From: Sphaerolaimus hirsutus
Taxonomy: Eukaryota > Nematoda > Chromadorea > Monhysterida > Sphaerolaimidae
Direction: 5' to 3'
Assembly: GCA_964036195.1 (NCBI GenBank)
Contig: OZ038452.1
Span: 7,558,704-7,622,703 of the forward strand
Length of the DNA stretch: 64,000 nt
The notes below the pieces were generated by a model. That model ran no database searches. It worked only from the letters and a program-made list of their open reading frames with translations, and was not told the DNA's origin. Positions 19,561 to 36,800 of the stretch are shown here, piece by piece; positions within the stretch are counted from its first letter, which is position 1, and the number at the start of each line of letters is the position of its first letter. Made by a program: the position numbers and the translations under genes.

Positions 19561-21714
19561 TTCGTGACAGCTTTGAGCACCATCGTGGAGCACCATCGTA
19601 GTCCGTGAAGAGACACTTCACCGCACATCACAAGCCCATACTTTATCAGCAATTAAAACAAAACTCAATGGCGCTACGCACACTGAAGCCGAAATATTCG
19701 GCATACACACGTTTTCATCTGCCGAATCCGAATTGAAAAATTGCCGTTCGGACGTTTTAAGTTCGGCATTTAAGGGGCCGCCATCTTGAATTTTGAAAAC
19801 GTGCGCTCGGACGAATTTGAGCGCTAATTTTTAGATGCTAAAGTATGTCAAAGCAACATACTTTGGCATTTTCTATGATCAGGACGATAGCTGAATGTGT
19901 GTATTTACCGTATTGGCTTGCGTACCGTACCGTACTCGCAATTTCGACAAGTGTACATTTTTCGCAGTTCAGCATTCAACATTTCATCTGATTTTGCCGA
20001 ATGGTTTCCGCATGTAAAAGTGTACGCATCTTTTGAATGCTGAAATACATGCTGAATTGACAAACAGCCTAATTTTCAAGAGTACGGACGATTTAAGTTC
20101 AGCAAGTTTTTTTCTATTCAGCATTTAATTCGGCATTTGTCAAAAACGTGTGTATGCCGAATATTTTGGCTTCAGTGTGCGTAGCGCCAATGGCTCAAGA
20201 TCGCTCAAAATTGGCAAGGGCGGTTCATTTACGTCCGGGCAGAATTCTAAAGTCGGTTTGGACGATTTTCTTTACGACAAGACTGAAAAACTACTGAAAA
20301 TTGGGTAGGTTCGGACGATTTTGAATTCTACCTCTCTTTTCAATTAGGACTTTGAATTTCGACCCTGTGAAAAACGTTCGAACCGCCCTTGCCAATTTTG
20401 AGTGTGCGGTGCGCCAATGGCGCTACGCACACTGAAACCGAATATTTCGGCATACGCACGTTTTTGACAAATGCCGAATTAAACGCTGAATAGAAAAAAA
20501 GCTTGCTGAATCAAAATCGTCCGGACTCCTGAAAATTGGGCGGTTTGTTAATTCAGCATGCGACAACGTCCGTACACTTTTTTAATGCTGAAACATTCGG
20601 CATCAAATAAAATCTCAAATGCTGAATTGCGAAGTTTAGCAAGCGCTGAACAAAGCATTAGTAACCACATATTTCCATGAATTCTCAGCCGATTTTGATT
20701 GTTTAGCACTTGAAATGATCAGAATGATGTAGCGATCACTATAACGAAGTGATTAGAATGATTACACATGATAGCTCAAATATTTCATATTCTCCAATTC
20801 ACATACCTTATTTTCAATGTTATTTAAGCACTATTCCATGCCAAACTTCACTTGAAATCACAAATGTTCGACAAAAGGTGATATACGTAAGAATTCGACA
20901 CAAAATGGATATTTTTGACATAAATAACCAATTATAATGCTATCCCATGGCTCCACAGCCATTCTATGGCTACATATAACATCACAAAGTACTGCCAGTT
21001 GTCTAATGTACCTGTATATGGTGACCAATAACCATATCTGGTTTTATTTTTTTTTAAACCGGGTTGTTGAAAAAAAAACACGTTTCATTTTAAAAAACGG
21101 GGTCATTGAAAAAACGTTTTTTTCCATCCCTACTTTGGGTATCAGGTCCAAAAAAAATTTCGGGTCGGGTATTGGTTCCAAACAATTTGCGGGTATCATG
21201 TTTGGGTTCGGGTATTGAGGTCAGGTATCGGGTCGGGTTTTCAGGTCAAAATTTTGGGTATTGAGTAATAGAATTGTTGGGTATCGGGTAATCAAATCAT
21301 CTGGTATTGGATTGAACAACAACAATACAGCATGGTGTAGTGTATCTATCACAAGGTGCAACGACACATGTGTAAATGCAGCAGTTTTTCCAAAAAGGAT
21401 CATTTTGCTCAAGAAAAAAGCATTACCATGGTTTGTGACATTAAACATAGCTCCATTTGTAGGGGGATGCCAATACAACATTGTGGCTGAGGCCCCCAAA
21501 AATAGTGAAAATATTGAACTGTGGGAAACTTTTGTGGGTATTTTAGGGTATTGAGTGCGGGTTCGGGTATTGAAGTTGGGTATCGGGTTCAGGGTTCGGG
21601 TAGTAGAGTCAGGTTCGGGTATCAGGTTTCAGTTCCAAAAAGTGTGTGGGTATCGGGTTCGGGTTGGGTCAGGTTCCCAACACCTTTTACATATTTACAA
21701 ATTGACATTGGTTT

Positions 21715-22094
21715 TAGGGTTTAAACAGGATCCCGATCCCGGATCCTGTGAAATTCCAGGATTTAGCAGTCCCAATCCCAAAAATTCCGATCCCGATCCG
21801 AGAAACTCCCAAGTCCTGGATCCCAATCCCAGAAAAATTAGTGGAAAAAGAAAATTACATTTTTGCATAATGTGAACAATAACACCCAGCATCCATTTTA
21901 TGCCAATTTTCTGGCATCCAACAGTGTTTTGAGACCTTTATGAACAACTGTGGATGCCAGAACATTGGCCAAATCTTTATCCCAAGACCCCAATCCCGAT
22001 CCTGCTCCCGTGACCTCAATCCTGGCCAATCCCAATCCCAAAATCTCAAAAAAAGCAACCCTGATCCAGAAAATTCAATCCCATTTGAACCCTA
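21715..22094. mobile_element. CCCGATCC-repeat hAT-like element
   Basis: Ends TAGGGTTTAAACAGGAT...CCCATTTGAACCCTA, flanks ATTGGTTT and ATTTGTTT (7 of 8). More diverged than the copy at 28442 but with the same central CTGGCATCCAACAG palindrome. Confidence 0.8.
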
Positions 22095-22320
22095 ATTTGT
22101 TTATGGCATTTTAATTGTCAAAGCTTCCATTTATGACGGCTACGCCATGTAATAATGAGGTGAAATGTGTTAGTGTAGTAAATATATAATTTCCCGCCAC
22201 AGTGCTTCCATAATGTTGAAAACAAGGTCGATATTCTATATTTTTCAAAATTTTCTATGTCGATGTTAAATATGAAAAATTAGTTGATATCCGATATTTG
22301 ATACGATACATCGTCCCAAC

Positions 22321-23067
22321 TAGGGTTTGAACGATATATCGTATAGAATATTGAATATTGGATATCGACCATTTTTTACTATCGAATATCGTATATTGAT
22401 ATCAAAAATTTTGAAAAAATATCAAATATCGAATATCGCTATATCAAAAATTTTGAAAAAATATCGAATATCGACCATTTTTCGATATATCAAACCTATA
22501 TTGTGTCCCAAAAAAAGTTATCATTTTCATTTTGAGATATTTATGATTGATCTGATGTGCTTGATCTGATCTGAGAATTGTATTAGATGAGTAAAAGTAC
22601 AGTACTTATAATGTCATTTTTGTTGGAGTGCTAAATTTGAAGCCAGAAAATGCTGATATTTTATTTTTTGCAACATGCCCTTAGCAATCAGGTTATCAGT
22701 ACCAATTGTTATTTGTCTGATACACATTGATTCATCCTGGGTTTTTTCTACATCTTCTACTTTTGAGTGATGTAAACCTTGTCAAAATCACTTGTACCAT
22801 TCACATTTAACTAAAGAGATGATTAACCATGCGTGCAACCACATGAAAATACAATATGTCACTTGAAATATGCCTTGCTATACCAAAAGCAAATTGCAAT
22901 ATCGAATATCGAAAATATCGAAATATCAAATATCGAATATCGACCATTTTTTAATATCGAATATCGATATCAAGGTTCCATATCGTATCGATATTGAATA
23001 TCGAGTTTCAGAAAAAAATATCGAAAATCGAATATCGATATTGAAAAGTCATATTGTTTGAACCCTA
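22321..23067. mobile_element. CGATAT-repeat hAT-like element, exact 8-bp TSD
   Basis: Ends TAGGGTTTGAACGATAT...ATTGTTTGAACCCTA with exact duplication GTCCCAAC at 22313-22320 and 23068-23075. It is inserted into the end of an older CGATAT element, whose CCTAG terminus follows at 23076. Confidence 0.88.
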
Positions 23068-23717
23068 GTCCCAACCCTAGTATTGGGGCATATGAAATAT
23101 CTGAGCTATCATTTGTAATCATTCAAATCGCTTCATTATAGTGATCGCCACAAAATTCTGATCATTTTTAGTGCTGAACCATCAAAATCGGTTGAGAATT
23201 TGTGGAAATGCTGTTTGGAAATTACAGCCACTAAGAAACTAACCAAACTATCCCAAATGGTTTGAACGTTTTCCTGTTTACACACTTTTGGAAAATGCTG
23301 AACTACAATATCTCAAGAATGAGCAGTTTTTAAAAAAAAATTCTGGTCTTCATTTTTGAAGATCATGTTCATACATGCTCATAAAAAATGTCTCATGAAG
23401 ATGTATCAAAAACTGGATGAGATCTGGATCATTTTACAGCAGTAGATTTTCTGCCAAATGCTGAATTGGTTTGCTGAAATGAAAGTGACTGGATACAATT
23501 TTTTCACAAGATTCTGAAATGTTGAATTCAGCATATGACCAAAATGCTGGAAAATGATCTAAATCCATCCGAATTTGTCCGAATTCGTACGGATGCTGAA
23601 TGTCTGGACACCAAAATGCTGGTCTAAAACCGTCCGAACAGCAATTTTTTAGTTCGGATTCGGCAGATGAAAATGTGCGTATGCCGAATATTTCGGCTTC
23701 AGTGTGCGTAGCGCCAT

Positions 23718-24439
23718 AGAAACTGAATAAAAACGAAACAAACGAAACAACTGAGAAATTTTACAAACGGGCAAAAAAATAATCATTTGTCAAACAGAAG
23801 CAAATTTTTTTTGACTTACAATTGCATAATGATAAAATATCAAGTCACATGTCATCAGTTCCTAAGCACATAATCGCTGAGTCACATACACAACGCCCAC
23901 GTGAGAACAGAAAAACGAACTTTACGTAACCTATTGCGAAATATTACTTTTGGCGCAGTGCCAAAGATTACTTCACCTTTTCGGTTCGATAATGCAGTTT
24001 GGCATGGTATTATGACGTCACTATTGAGCAAATTGGTGAAAATACAATGTTGTTGCATGTTTAATGGAACAGTTACATGGAAAGCAGAAAGTGAATACGA
24101 AGGCTGTTAGTGTTTCTCCGAATCGTAACCTGAAACCGTCTTTTAATAAATAAAAGTCCAGCGAATCGATTGCTACCAACATTGGAATTCTGCCAAGTGG
24201 CACGTAACTCGCGCGGAAAAAAATTGAGTAAAAAATAAAAAGTAAGAATTTGCTCTGCACCGTCACCCAAACGCGTGACTGTTTACGCGCGTCAATTCGG
24301 ACAGTAGGAAGTCTCGTAGTTGGCCTGCTGCTCAGCGACCGCATTCGGGTATCGGTCTGCGTCGCAGCCGTTCATTTACGACTTTTTTTCGGTGCCGGCA
24401 GTTTTCACGCTCCGGCGATACTCACATTTTTTGGCTAGA
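23718..24439. other. Upstream region of the let-70-like gene
   Basis: No repeat array is seen. GC content rises from about 24240 toward the start codon (CGCGTGACTG, CGCGCGTCAATTCGGAC), as expected for a promoter and 5' untranslated region. No TATA box or other element can be named with confidence. Confidence 0.4.
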
Positions 24440-29280
<4,841 letters not shown>

Positions 29281-29401
29281 CCCCCCGGGTGACTTTTCGG
29301 TGGTGGCCCCCCCCAGATGACGCGCTGACGTGTGCACTTTGTGGACTTGAGTGGTGACTGCTTAGTGTTTGGAATGTGTTCGCTTTTTTAGAGAGGAATT
29401 G

Positions 29402-29800
29402 TACCGGATTTGCTTGAATAATTCCCCCCCCCCTCCTTGAATAAAGCCATCCTCGAATTCACCACTTAGACGAGTGGGGAGAATACCCCCCTTGAATAAT
29501 TCCCCCCCCCCCTAAACGCATATGATCCAGTTGTTGTTTTTTGTCTAATTTGATCAAAAATGGAACTTTATTTTATGGATAAAGTCAGGGCCGTATCCAT
29601 GAGGGGGGCTGAGCCCCCCCCCGTTCGCCGGCCTCCGTAAACATGCAGCCCCCTCCCGCTCAAAAATCCTGGATACGTCCCTGGAAAGAGTATATTTCGC
29701 GAAACGCCGATAGAAATTTCTTGAAATAGTTCCCCCTTCAAAAAAGTATGTTGAAAAAATAATTCCCCAGGGGAATTATACTAGCAAATTTTTTGGTGAG
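29402..29800. mobile_element. CCGGATTTG C-rich TIR element with a nested CAGGGCCGTATCC element
   Basis: Outer ends TACCGGATTTGCTTGAATAA and the decayed ACTAGCAAATTTTTTGG. Nested 29586-29683 (CAGGGCCGTATCC...GGATACGTCCCTG) has flanks GATAAAGT and GAAAGAGT, 6 of 8. Confidence 0.6.
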
Positions 29801-30141
29801 AATCAGTGAATATTTACGGAGTTCACGTTTGCATTGTCACCGCTCGGCCCACAGCGCGGCCTGGTTCCAACTCGACGCAAATGAAATTCATAAGAGTCAA
29901 GGTTTCAGAAAAAGTTAAAGGAAATGACAAAATCGTATGCATTTTCGTCCGCAGTTTGTTGTGGACGCAATATTTTAAATTATTATTTTTTGACATATTT
30001 GTTGTCACAATTTTCATACAGTTTCGAGCTGGAATTAGGCCCCCGGGGGCGTTAGGAGAATGATGCTGGCTGTACACAACTCGGGAATGCGAACCTTATC
30101 ACTTTTTGCTCGATTTTGAGTTGTATTTAGATAAATAAAAT

Positions 30142-30558
30142 ATGTCTGGGACAGTCAGCACCATGTGGCACGGTTTAGTTTTTCATTTTCTAGAGCTCTG
30201 CGTTTTTGGATACAGTCGGTCTTCTGGGTGTGCCGATTGTGGGAAGCTGAAATTTTCGGAACCATTTTCCGTCTATGTACTCGTTTGTATGTATGGAGAT
30301 CTTTATGGAGAGTGGTTACTGGCATCAATGGTTGATTTTTGTCGTCACGTGAACAACCGCGCAGCTTTTCGCAACTTTGGTGACCCGGTGATGGAACTTT
30401 ATTTGCCAGACTCGTTTTTTCGGGCTGCTCTACCAATTTTGGTTCATTTTTGCGTGGAGTTTCTGACTGAAATCAGTTGGGCTAGCCCAGAAAAATCCGC
30501 TGTGCAAATTAAATTACATCCCCGACAAGAAAATGTATTAATGTCTCCTCTATTTTAG
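30142..30558 (+). CDS. Unrecognised 138-codon open reading frame
   Basis: ATG to TAG, beginning MSGTVSTMWHGLVFHFLELC. Two AATAAA-like signals (30562-30580) follow the stop within 25 bases, and no repeat array overlaps it. No domain is recognisable; several Cys and hydrophobic stretches but no clear signal peptide or membrane topology. It could be a single-exon gene, a 3' terminal exon, or chance in a region free of short repeats. Confidence 0.22.
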   Translation: MSGTVSTMWHGLVFHFLELCVFGYSRSSGCADCGKLKFSEPFSVYVLVCMYGDLYGEWLLASMVDFCRHVNNRAAFRNFGDPVMELYLPDSFFRAALPILVHFCVEFLTEISWASPEKSAVQIKLHPRQENVLMSPLF

Positions 30559-30768
30559 TCTTTAATAAAAAACAATAAAAAGTCATTTCAACCTGTGAGC
30601 CGTATTTAAATTGGTTGTCTTTGTATAATGTAGCGACGCTGTCCTACCGTAATCCTGTGTTACGCGTTTTACATACTTTTGCACTTGCGGCCGGCGGCGT
30701 AAAGCATTTTACAGGTATTGCTCATTTTTGCCATCTATTCGCCCGCCGGCCGCCCTGCCCCTATGGCC

Positions 30769-30925
30769 CCACACACGCTAGTTGACATCGACACCAAATG
30801 TCAACTGGTTCCGTTCCCAATCCAAAGATTGCGTTTGAGCGTCGTTCGTCCACTCGTCAGCAAGCTTTGAATCGGGATCGGCACCAGTTGACATTTGCTG
30901 TCGATGTCAACTAGCGTGTGTAGGC
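30769..30925. mobile_element. Short TIR element CACACACGCTAGTTGACATC
   Basis: The left arm CACACGCTAGTTGACATCGA is mirrored by TCGATGTCAACTAGCGTGTG on the right, with inner ATGTCAACTGGT/ACCAGTTGACAT pairing. A diverged relative is at about 33555-33650. Confidence 0.65.
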
Positions 30926-31429
30926 TCAATACCCTCGAAGTATAGGCACATACATGACATTTGGCGGCTATAAATGTGCGTGCCCTCGCTTCGAAACCCG
31001 GAAACCCAATAATGCCGTTTGGACATTTATTGTTGAGCCAATAATAAGATTTTGTTATTTCTGTACCGGTGTGCTGTGTAGTTATGAATTTTTCAAACGC
31101 CACGGAATGTGAACTTTTTGTGTCGACTTTCGTTTTTACTAATGGCACGGCGATTTCTTTGTTTAATCGTTGCTACGTTTCCATCATTATTCTATTTCTT
31201 GTATGGTATGATTTATTATGCTCAGTTTACGAAAGTGAAATTCTGTATCGAGGATTGAGGATTTTGTATGGAGATTTTAGAAGTGAAAATTGCTAAGCTG
31301 GCTGCTGCGTTTTCATTGTAAACGTCGCAACTCAATTCTGAAAACTTTAACTCATCTTCACCTGACTGCGCCTACTACACCAGCGTAACTACGTAAAAAT
31401 TGTCCGGACATTTGCCCATTTCACACTAG
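30926..31429. other. No supported gene
   Basis: Frame 31069-31296 (75 codons) has hydrophobic stretches but no recognisable family. Confidence 0.35.
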
Positions 31430-31872
31430 GGATGGCCGGTGTTTTTTTAACCATTTAAAAAACGTGTTTTTTTATCGAAACCGTTTTTTTAATGATATGT
31501 TAGTGTAGCATATAATATCCTGCCAATGTGCTCTCACATACTTTGCAGTGTGTTCCATCACTGTCAATGGATTATCCTTATATTATAACCCTAAAAAATG
31601 TGCTATTTTATGCAAAACTTGACTTGAAGTCACAAAAATTCGACAAAAGGCGATATACGTAACAAATGGATATTTTTGACAGAAATCACCACTTGTAATG
31701 CTTTCCCATGGCTCCACAGCCATTCTGTGGCTATATATAACATCACAAAGTACTGGCAATTGTTTGACATATCTGTATATGTTGACCCATAACTATATCT
31801 GGCAGATTTAAAAAAAACGTTTTTTCAATAAAACGGTCGTAACAAACCCAACGTTTTTGGCCATCCCTAAAT
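31430..31872. mobile_element. TAGGGATGGCC hAT-like element
   Basis: Ends TAGGGATGGCCGGTG...TTGGCCATCCCTA with poly-A/T arms. The middle contains the family core CACTTGTAATGCTTTCCCAT followed by GTTGACCCATAACTATATCT. Copies of the core occur at 20930, 26560, 27530, 35670, 51690 and, inverted, 59590. Flanks do not give a clear duplication. Confidence 0.6.
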
Positions 31873-32745
31873 CGCACACGAAGAACACTTTCAACTCTAT
31901 ACTAAAGCTAAACAATGGTAGACAGCTAAATAGCTCCGAGAGCCGATATTCAAATTTCTCGAAATCCGGTCGCCTTATTGCGTTCTCTTTTAAGTGAGCT
32001 ATCGTCTTCAATCCAAGACGAATTTCGTTTCTTCAAATGGTGCAGGTATCGTGAAACTATACAAATGAAGGAAATCCTACCTTCACTTCATTTTAATGGT
32101 CAATTTGCTAAACACTAATGTTTAAAAAAAGTTTATAGCGTGTCCACCGCATTCACAAATTAGAAAGCCACAATTACCATAACAACAATAATACACGGAA
32201 CAGTGACACCTGAAAGGCATAAAAAGTTGATACTGGTCACGTGGGGACTGCACCGGGCAGTGAGAAAGAACTAAATGATAGAAATATTCTTGAATCAGTC
32301 CCCTTGAAGTGTTTTCCTTCGTGTATGTGAAGAGTCTTTCCAAATAATGTAAAAAAATAATGTACATAATTTCAGGGGGGGGGGGTCATTCCCAATGCCT
32401 TCTGGGTTTTACACTAAGAGGACTCATTCAATCTACCTAGATAATTATGCCTGGTAATTATATAAATGCGCAAAAGCAAACAAACCTATGCAACTAAAAA
32501 TACCAAATCAAAACATCTGCGCGACAAAAACGACGCGAAGCCTAGATAGTTTAGTTTAGTTTATTGTCGTTTGCTCCGATTTGTGAATGAGACTGCTGAT
32601 GAATTGTCACTATACATGAGTCTCATCGGATCCTATGTTAAAGCTGTGTGTACCTAGATATTTTAAATATAATGCTTTTTTCGAGGTAAATCGGGTGCGC
32701 AAGAGGCGCTAGTCATCATGCACGCAAAGCGAGGCGTGTCTTCAC
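31873..32745. other. No supported gene
   Basis: Frames on both strands are short. A minus-strand stretch at 32120-32180 could encode a hydrophobic terminal exon, but no partner exons were found. Confidence 0.35.
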
Positions 32746-33048
32746 CAGGGGTTTAGTAGACTTGGACCATGGCGGGGGTTTATATAGATAGTAAATAGCT
32801 CCTCCGGAGGGATAGTTAGCTGAAAAAATTTGGGGGGGGGGTTGGCGGGGGTTCAATATATGGGCTTTTCCAAGGTATAGATGGAAAAAAGGGGGAAAAA
32901 TCGCTAACAATAGGTGAAAAACAGCTAGAAAAAGGTCTATAAGTACATATAGTACAAAAAATCGCTAAATAGCGGAGCGGGCCTCCGGGATCGATAGATA
33001 GTTGGCGGATTTGGGTGGGGGTAACCCCCCCCCCCTACTAAACCCCTG
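32746..33048. mobile_element. CAGGGGTTTAGTA hAT-like element, exact 8-bp TSD
   Basis: Ends CAGGGGTTTAGTA...TACTAAACCCCTG with exact duplication GTCTTCAC at 32738-32745 and 33049-33056. Interior ATAGATAGT, CTCCGGAGGGATAG and GGGTTGGCGGGG blocks are shared with one-sided copies at 37992, 38763, 43153, 43322 and 46369. Confidence 0.85.
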
Positions 33049-33220
33049 GTCTTCACACCTGCGTGAATATAATTTGGTCATAATTGTACCACAAAGCACG
33101 GCCACCGCAAGATCAAAAACATGAATAGTGCACCGGGTAGCAAAGGATATTTCTGGGTAGACTAGGTAATAAATTCATAAATATAAACGCATTTACAATA
33201 TTTATTTATGTAATCATACA

Positions 33221-33505
33221 GGGACGTATCCAGGATTTTTGAGCGGGGAGGGGGGTTTGTTTACGGAGCCCGTCGAACGGGGAAATTTTACCTGTAGAGT
33301 GAGGGAATGGCGCCATTCATAGGCGCCACGCCATGGCGCCGTTGGCGCTGATATGTATGTAAATATACATACATACAGAGATAGGCACGAAATTCTATGT
33401 TTTTTACTTATATTTGAGGGTACAGGTACCGTATTTCTGAAAATTCCCGTGCACGGTGGAAAAATGCGCGGCAGCCCCCCCCCCCCTGGATACGTCCATG
33501 CTATC
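33221..33505. mobile_element. Diverged CAGGGACGTATCC element
   Basis: Left CAGGGACGTATCCAGGATTT, right CCTGGATACGTCCATG, with GGCGCCATGGCG in the interior. The flanks no longer show a clear duplication. Confidence 0.6.
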
Positions 33506-33654
33506 ACACATTAAATACCAGAATGTTCTTAAAACTAGGAATACGCTTAAATCGAGCCCAGACACACTAGTTGTGATCGCAAATAAATGACAACTAATAA
33601 CAAACCAAAAAAAAAAATTAATTTTGATGTCAACTAGTGCGTGGGCCCTTAGTG

Positions 33655-33785
33655 ACACAAAAACATAAGTATATTATATGTAAAATACATAAGTATATCA
33701 TGTGTAAAAAAAAACATAAATATATTATGTGTAAAAAACATAAGTATATTATGTGTAAAAAACATGTATATTATGCCATGAAAGT
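33655..33785. repeat. Tandem repeat, about 21-26 bp unit, five copies
   Basis: Unit ACATAAGTATATTATGTGTA followed by a variable A-run. It creates a repetitive plus-strand frame (KYIMCK repeated) that is probably not coding. Confidence 0.75.
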
Positions 33786-33869
33786 GCGACAAATCTCACC
33801 GAGCTATGAAAGCTACTTCTCAAAGCTCTAAAATGAAATAATTATGCTAAACAATATCCTAAACACGGT

Positions 33870-36800
33870 TCAACCACACTGTGGCTCACTATGGGAAAGT
33901 AATTGAGCATCCCGCCGGCGCCGCCGCAGTACATATGCCAGAGCGCACAGCAGCACAGCTGATACGAAAAACTGCACCGATAGGAACAGGTACCCGGACC
34001 TGCGAAGTAGTTGACACGGTGAAACTGATAAAGTGATTGAATACAGATTTAGGCAAACTATGGGCATTTCTGTTCACGGAATATCAAAATAAATATTCTA
34101 AACGTATACAATGTGAACTATTTATGGTTTGTATTTACATGTAATTAATTTTTTCAGCGAAACTTTTCGTGAACGCTAGTATTTGTCGCGGCTGAGGCCT
34201 AGTACACATCGACACCTATTACACATCTAAACCTGCCACCCATCTAATTCTACCCATCACACATCTAGGATTGAGAGATTAGCCTTTTATTTCACCCGCC
34301 CACTCTACAGTGGGCGGCAAACACAAAGGCATAGACCTCTATGCTTTTGTGTCTACCGTCCACTGTAGAGCGCGCGTGTCCACTAATATGGGTCTGTGCC
34401 GGTGCGCATGTAAACCCGGTGCACAAATAGGCCAAATTTCCTGCATTTTTCCATCACACTGATATTTATAAGGTTAATCGGTCCTCGTACTGTCGATTCC
34501 CTACAAAATACACTATATTTACATACATATCAGCGATTTTTGGCTGCAACGCCAATGGCGCCAGCGCCATGACGTCATTCCGTCACCATGTAGGTAAAAT
34601 TTTAGGGGGAGCTGAGCCAGCCCCCCGTGAACAAGGATTCGGTAAATGAAGAGCCCCCCGCACATAAATCCTGGTTATGTCCCTGGCCCCCCGATCACCG
34701 GGTCTACATGTGCACCGGGTTTACATGCGCACCGAGTTCTCGCCACTAATATCACCATCATCCTACCAAATTCGAGTGCGCCGATGATGGAAACAATGCA
34801 TGCTTCCAGCGCCGCTAAATAATGAGCTATGTTTGATTGAATGATAGACGTTTAGATGAAGAAAATCCGTTTATCCGCGGTCTAGATGTGTAATGGGTTT
34901 AGATGTGTGCAGGCACAGGGCCTTGGTCGCGAGCTGAAACTGTTGCGACGATGAAACCCCGTACATACACATAGGATCCAAAGCGATCTCTCTGTGCGCC
35001 GATCAGCAGCGGGTCCAACATGACGACCACGCCCTCGACGAACATCAACAGGCCGAAGGCGGACGGGAGGTCTTTGGGGCCGCACAAGTCAGTCAGCAGC
35101 GTCACGTGCAGCGCGATGCCGCCGCCCCAGAAGGCCGGCGCCAAGCTCAGGTAGACCACCTGGGCGACGAATGTCCGCTGCATAGCCACGCAGCACGTGG
35201 TCACGCCTGCGGTTGAATGTTCTCGATGGGAGGTGACTGAGGTAATATTGGGAGCAGACTAGTGACTAGGGATGGCCAAGGTTTAAAAAAAAAAAAAAAC
35301 GTTTTATTTTTTTTTAAACCCGACCATCGAAACCGTTGTTTGTTTTTTTAAAACCTTGACCAAATTTTTTGTACTAAGCACTAGGTATTTAGCAATTTGT
35401 TGGCGCGCAAGCGCGCAATTTTACATGCACATTACTTTTTGTGGTTGTTTTCAGTGGTTTTGCGGCATTTTGAGCGTAAAAGGTTCCATTTGTTCATGCC
35501 ATTGTGCCATAATAAGCCGTGATATGTTAGTGTAGTATAAAATATCCAGTCAATGTGCCCAGTTAAACACTATTCCAAGGCCAACTTCACTTGAAGTCAC
35601 AAACATTCGACAAAAGCCGATATATGAAATAAGTCGACATAAAACAGATATTTTTGACAGAAATCACCACTTATAATGATATCCCATGGCTCCACAGCCA
35701 TTATATGGCTAAATATAACACCACAAAGTACTGTCACCTCTCTTTTACCTGTATATGTTGACTCATAACCATATCTGGGAGCTTTTGACAAAAAAACTGT
35801 TTTATTTTAAAATAAAACCGTATTTGAAAAAAACGCTTGTTTTTTTAAAAAACCTGTCGTTGAAAAAAAACCTTTTTCGGCCATCCCTACAAGTGATGTA
35901 AGAAAATGCCAACATTTTGGCGCCAAGCGCCATGGCGATTTTCTTAGCGTCAAGCGCCAATGCGCCAAGCGATTCACCGAAATGGCACCAAGCACCATGG
36001 CGCTAGCGCCATCACCCATGGCTAGGGTGTCAAATTTCCGTTTCCGTTTTCCGTTTCCGCCTTTCCGCAGGAAAATTTTTTACCTTTCCGTTTTCCGTTT
36101 TCCGGCAGCCGAAAAATTTTTACCTTTCCGTTTTCCGTTTTCCGGCAGCCGCAATATTTTTACCTTTCCGTTTTCCGTTTTCCGGCAGCTGAAAATTTTT
36201 TACCTTTCCGTTTCCGTTTTTCCGGCCCATTTTTCCGTTTTCCGGCTGAAAAATTTTTACCTTTCCGTTTCCGTTTTACCAGGCCATTTTTCCATTTTCT
36301 GGCTCAATTTACAGTTTTCTGGCAGTTTTCCATTGTTTTTCCAATCTGTATTTATCTTCAATTGGCTCATATCATTGTGTTGTTTTTGTCTCTTGGATCA
36401 GCATTGACAACTGGGATTTCAGGGTCAGTGAAACAGGTGCTGTGAACCCAATTGGGTCATATGCTGACACCAATAATTTATTCAAGTTTCGTCTGGTTGG
36501 TGTTGTGATGCTGTCAATTTGCAATTTTTGTGTTGATATTGCCAGCATGTCCGTTCGGTGATTTTATTTCATGCCCATTACTGCAACAATTTTATTCACC
36601 TTTGGACTCCTGTTGTTTTCTGCTATTTCATTCATGACTGATCTGGAGTTTGACAGCCATTCCCTCATGTTCATAGAACATTGGTTAAATAAAGCTTTGA
36701 CTTTGTAATATAGTTCTAAAGCTTCAACTTCATTTGTGACACTCATGATGAAGTTATCGACGTAAATGTTGTTTATTATCATTGCCAACTGGTTTCATTC

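Larger units (their letters stand above)
19669..23717. mobile_element. GGCGCTACGCACACTGAAG TIR elements in series with nested insertions
   Basis: One inverted pair spans about 19669-20191 and a second about 20417-23717. All four ends carry GGCGCTACGCACACTGAA and CCGAAATATTCGGC. Between them (about 20205-20410) is another inverted pair, CTCAAAATTGGCAAGGGCGG. The second element is filled with younger insertions, including those at 21715 and 22321, and a GGGTATCGGGTTCGGG repeat block at 21130-21690. Confidence 0.65.

Noticed and set aside
19125-19652. Long frames on both strands rich in Lys/Glu or Phe/Arg
   Set aside because: They are translations of the CGGAAACGGAAA array in a hAT-like element and are stop-free only because of the repeat.
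32120-32370. Minus-strand terminal exon with a hydrophobic tail (VTVPCIIVVMVIVAF)
   Set aside because: The acceptor is plausible, but no upstream exon in phase was found and the reading depends on one of several frames.
33637-33831. KYIMCK-repeat protein
   Set aside because: It is the translation of a simple tandem repeat without a start context or neighbouring exons.
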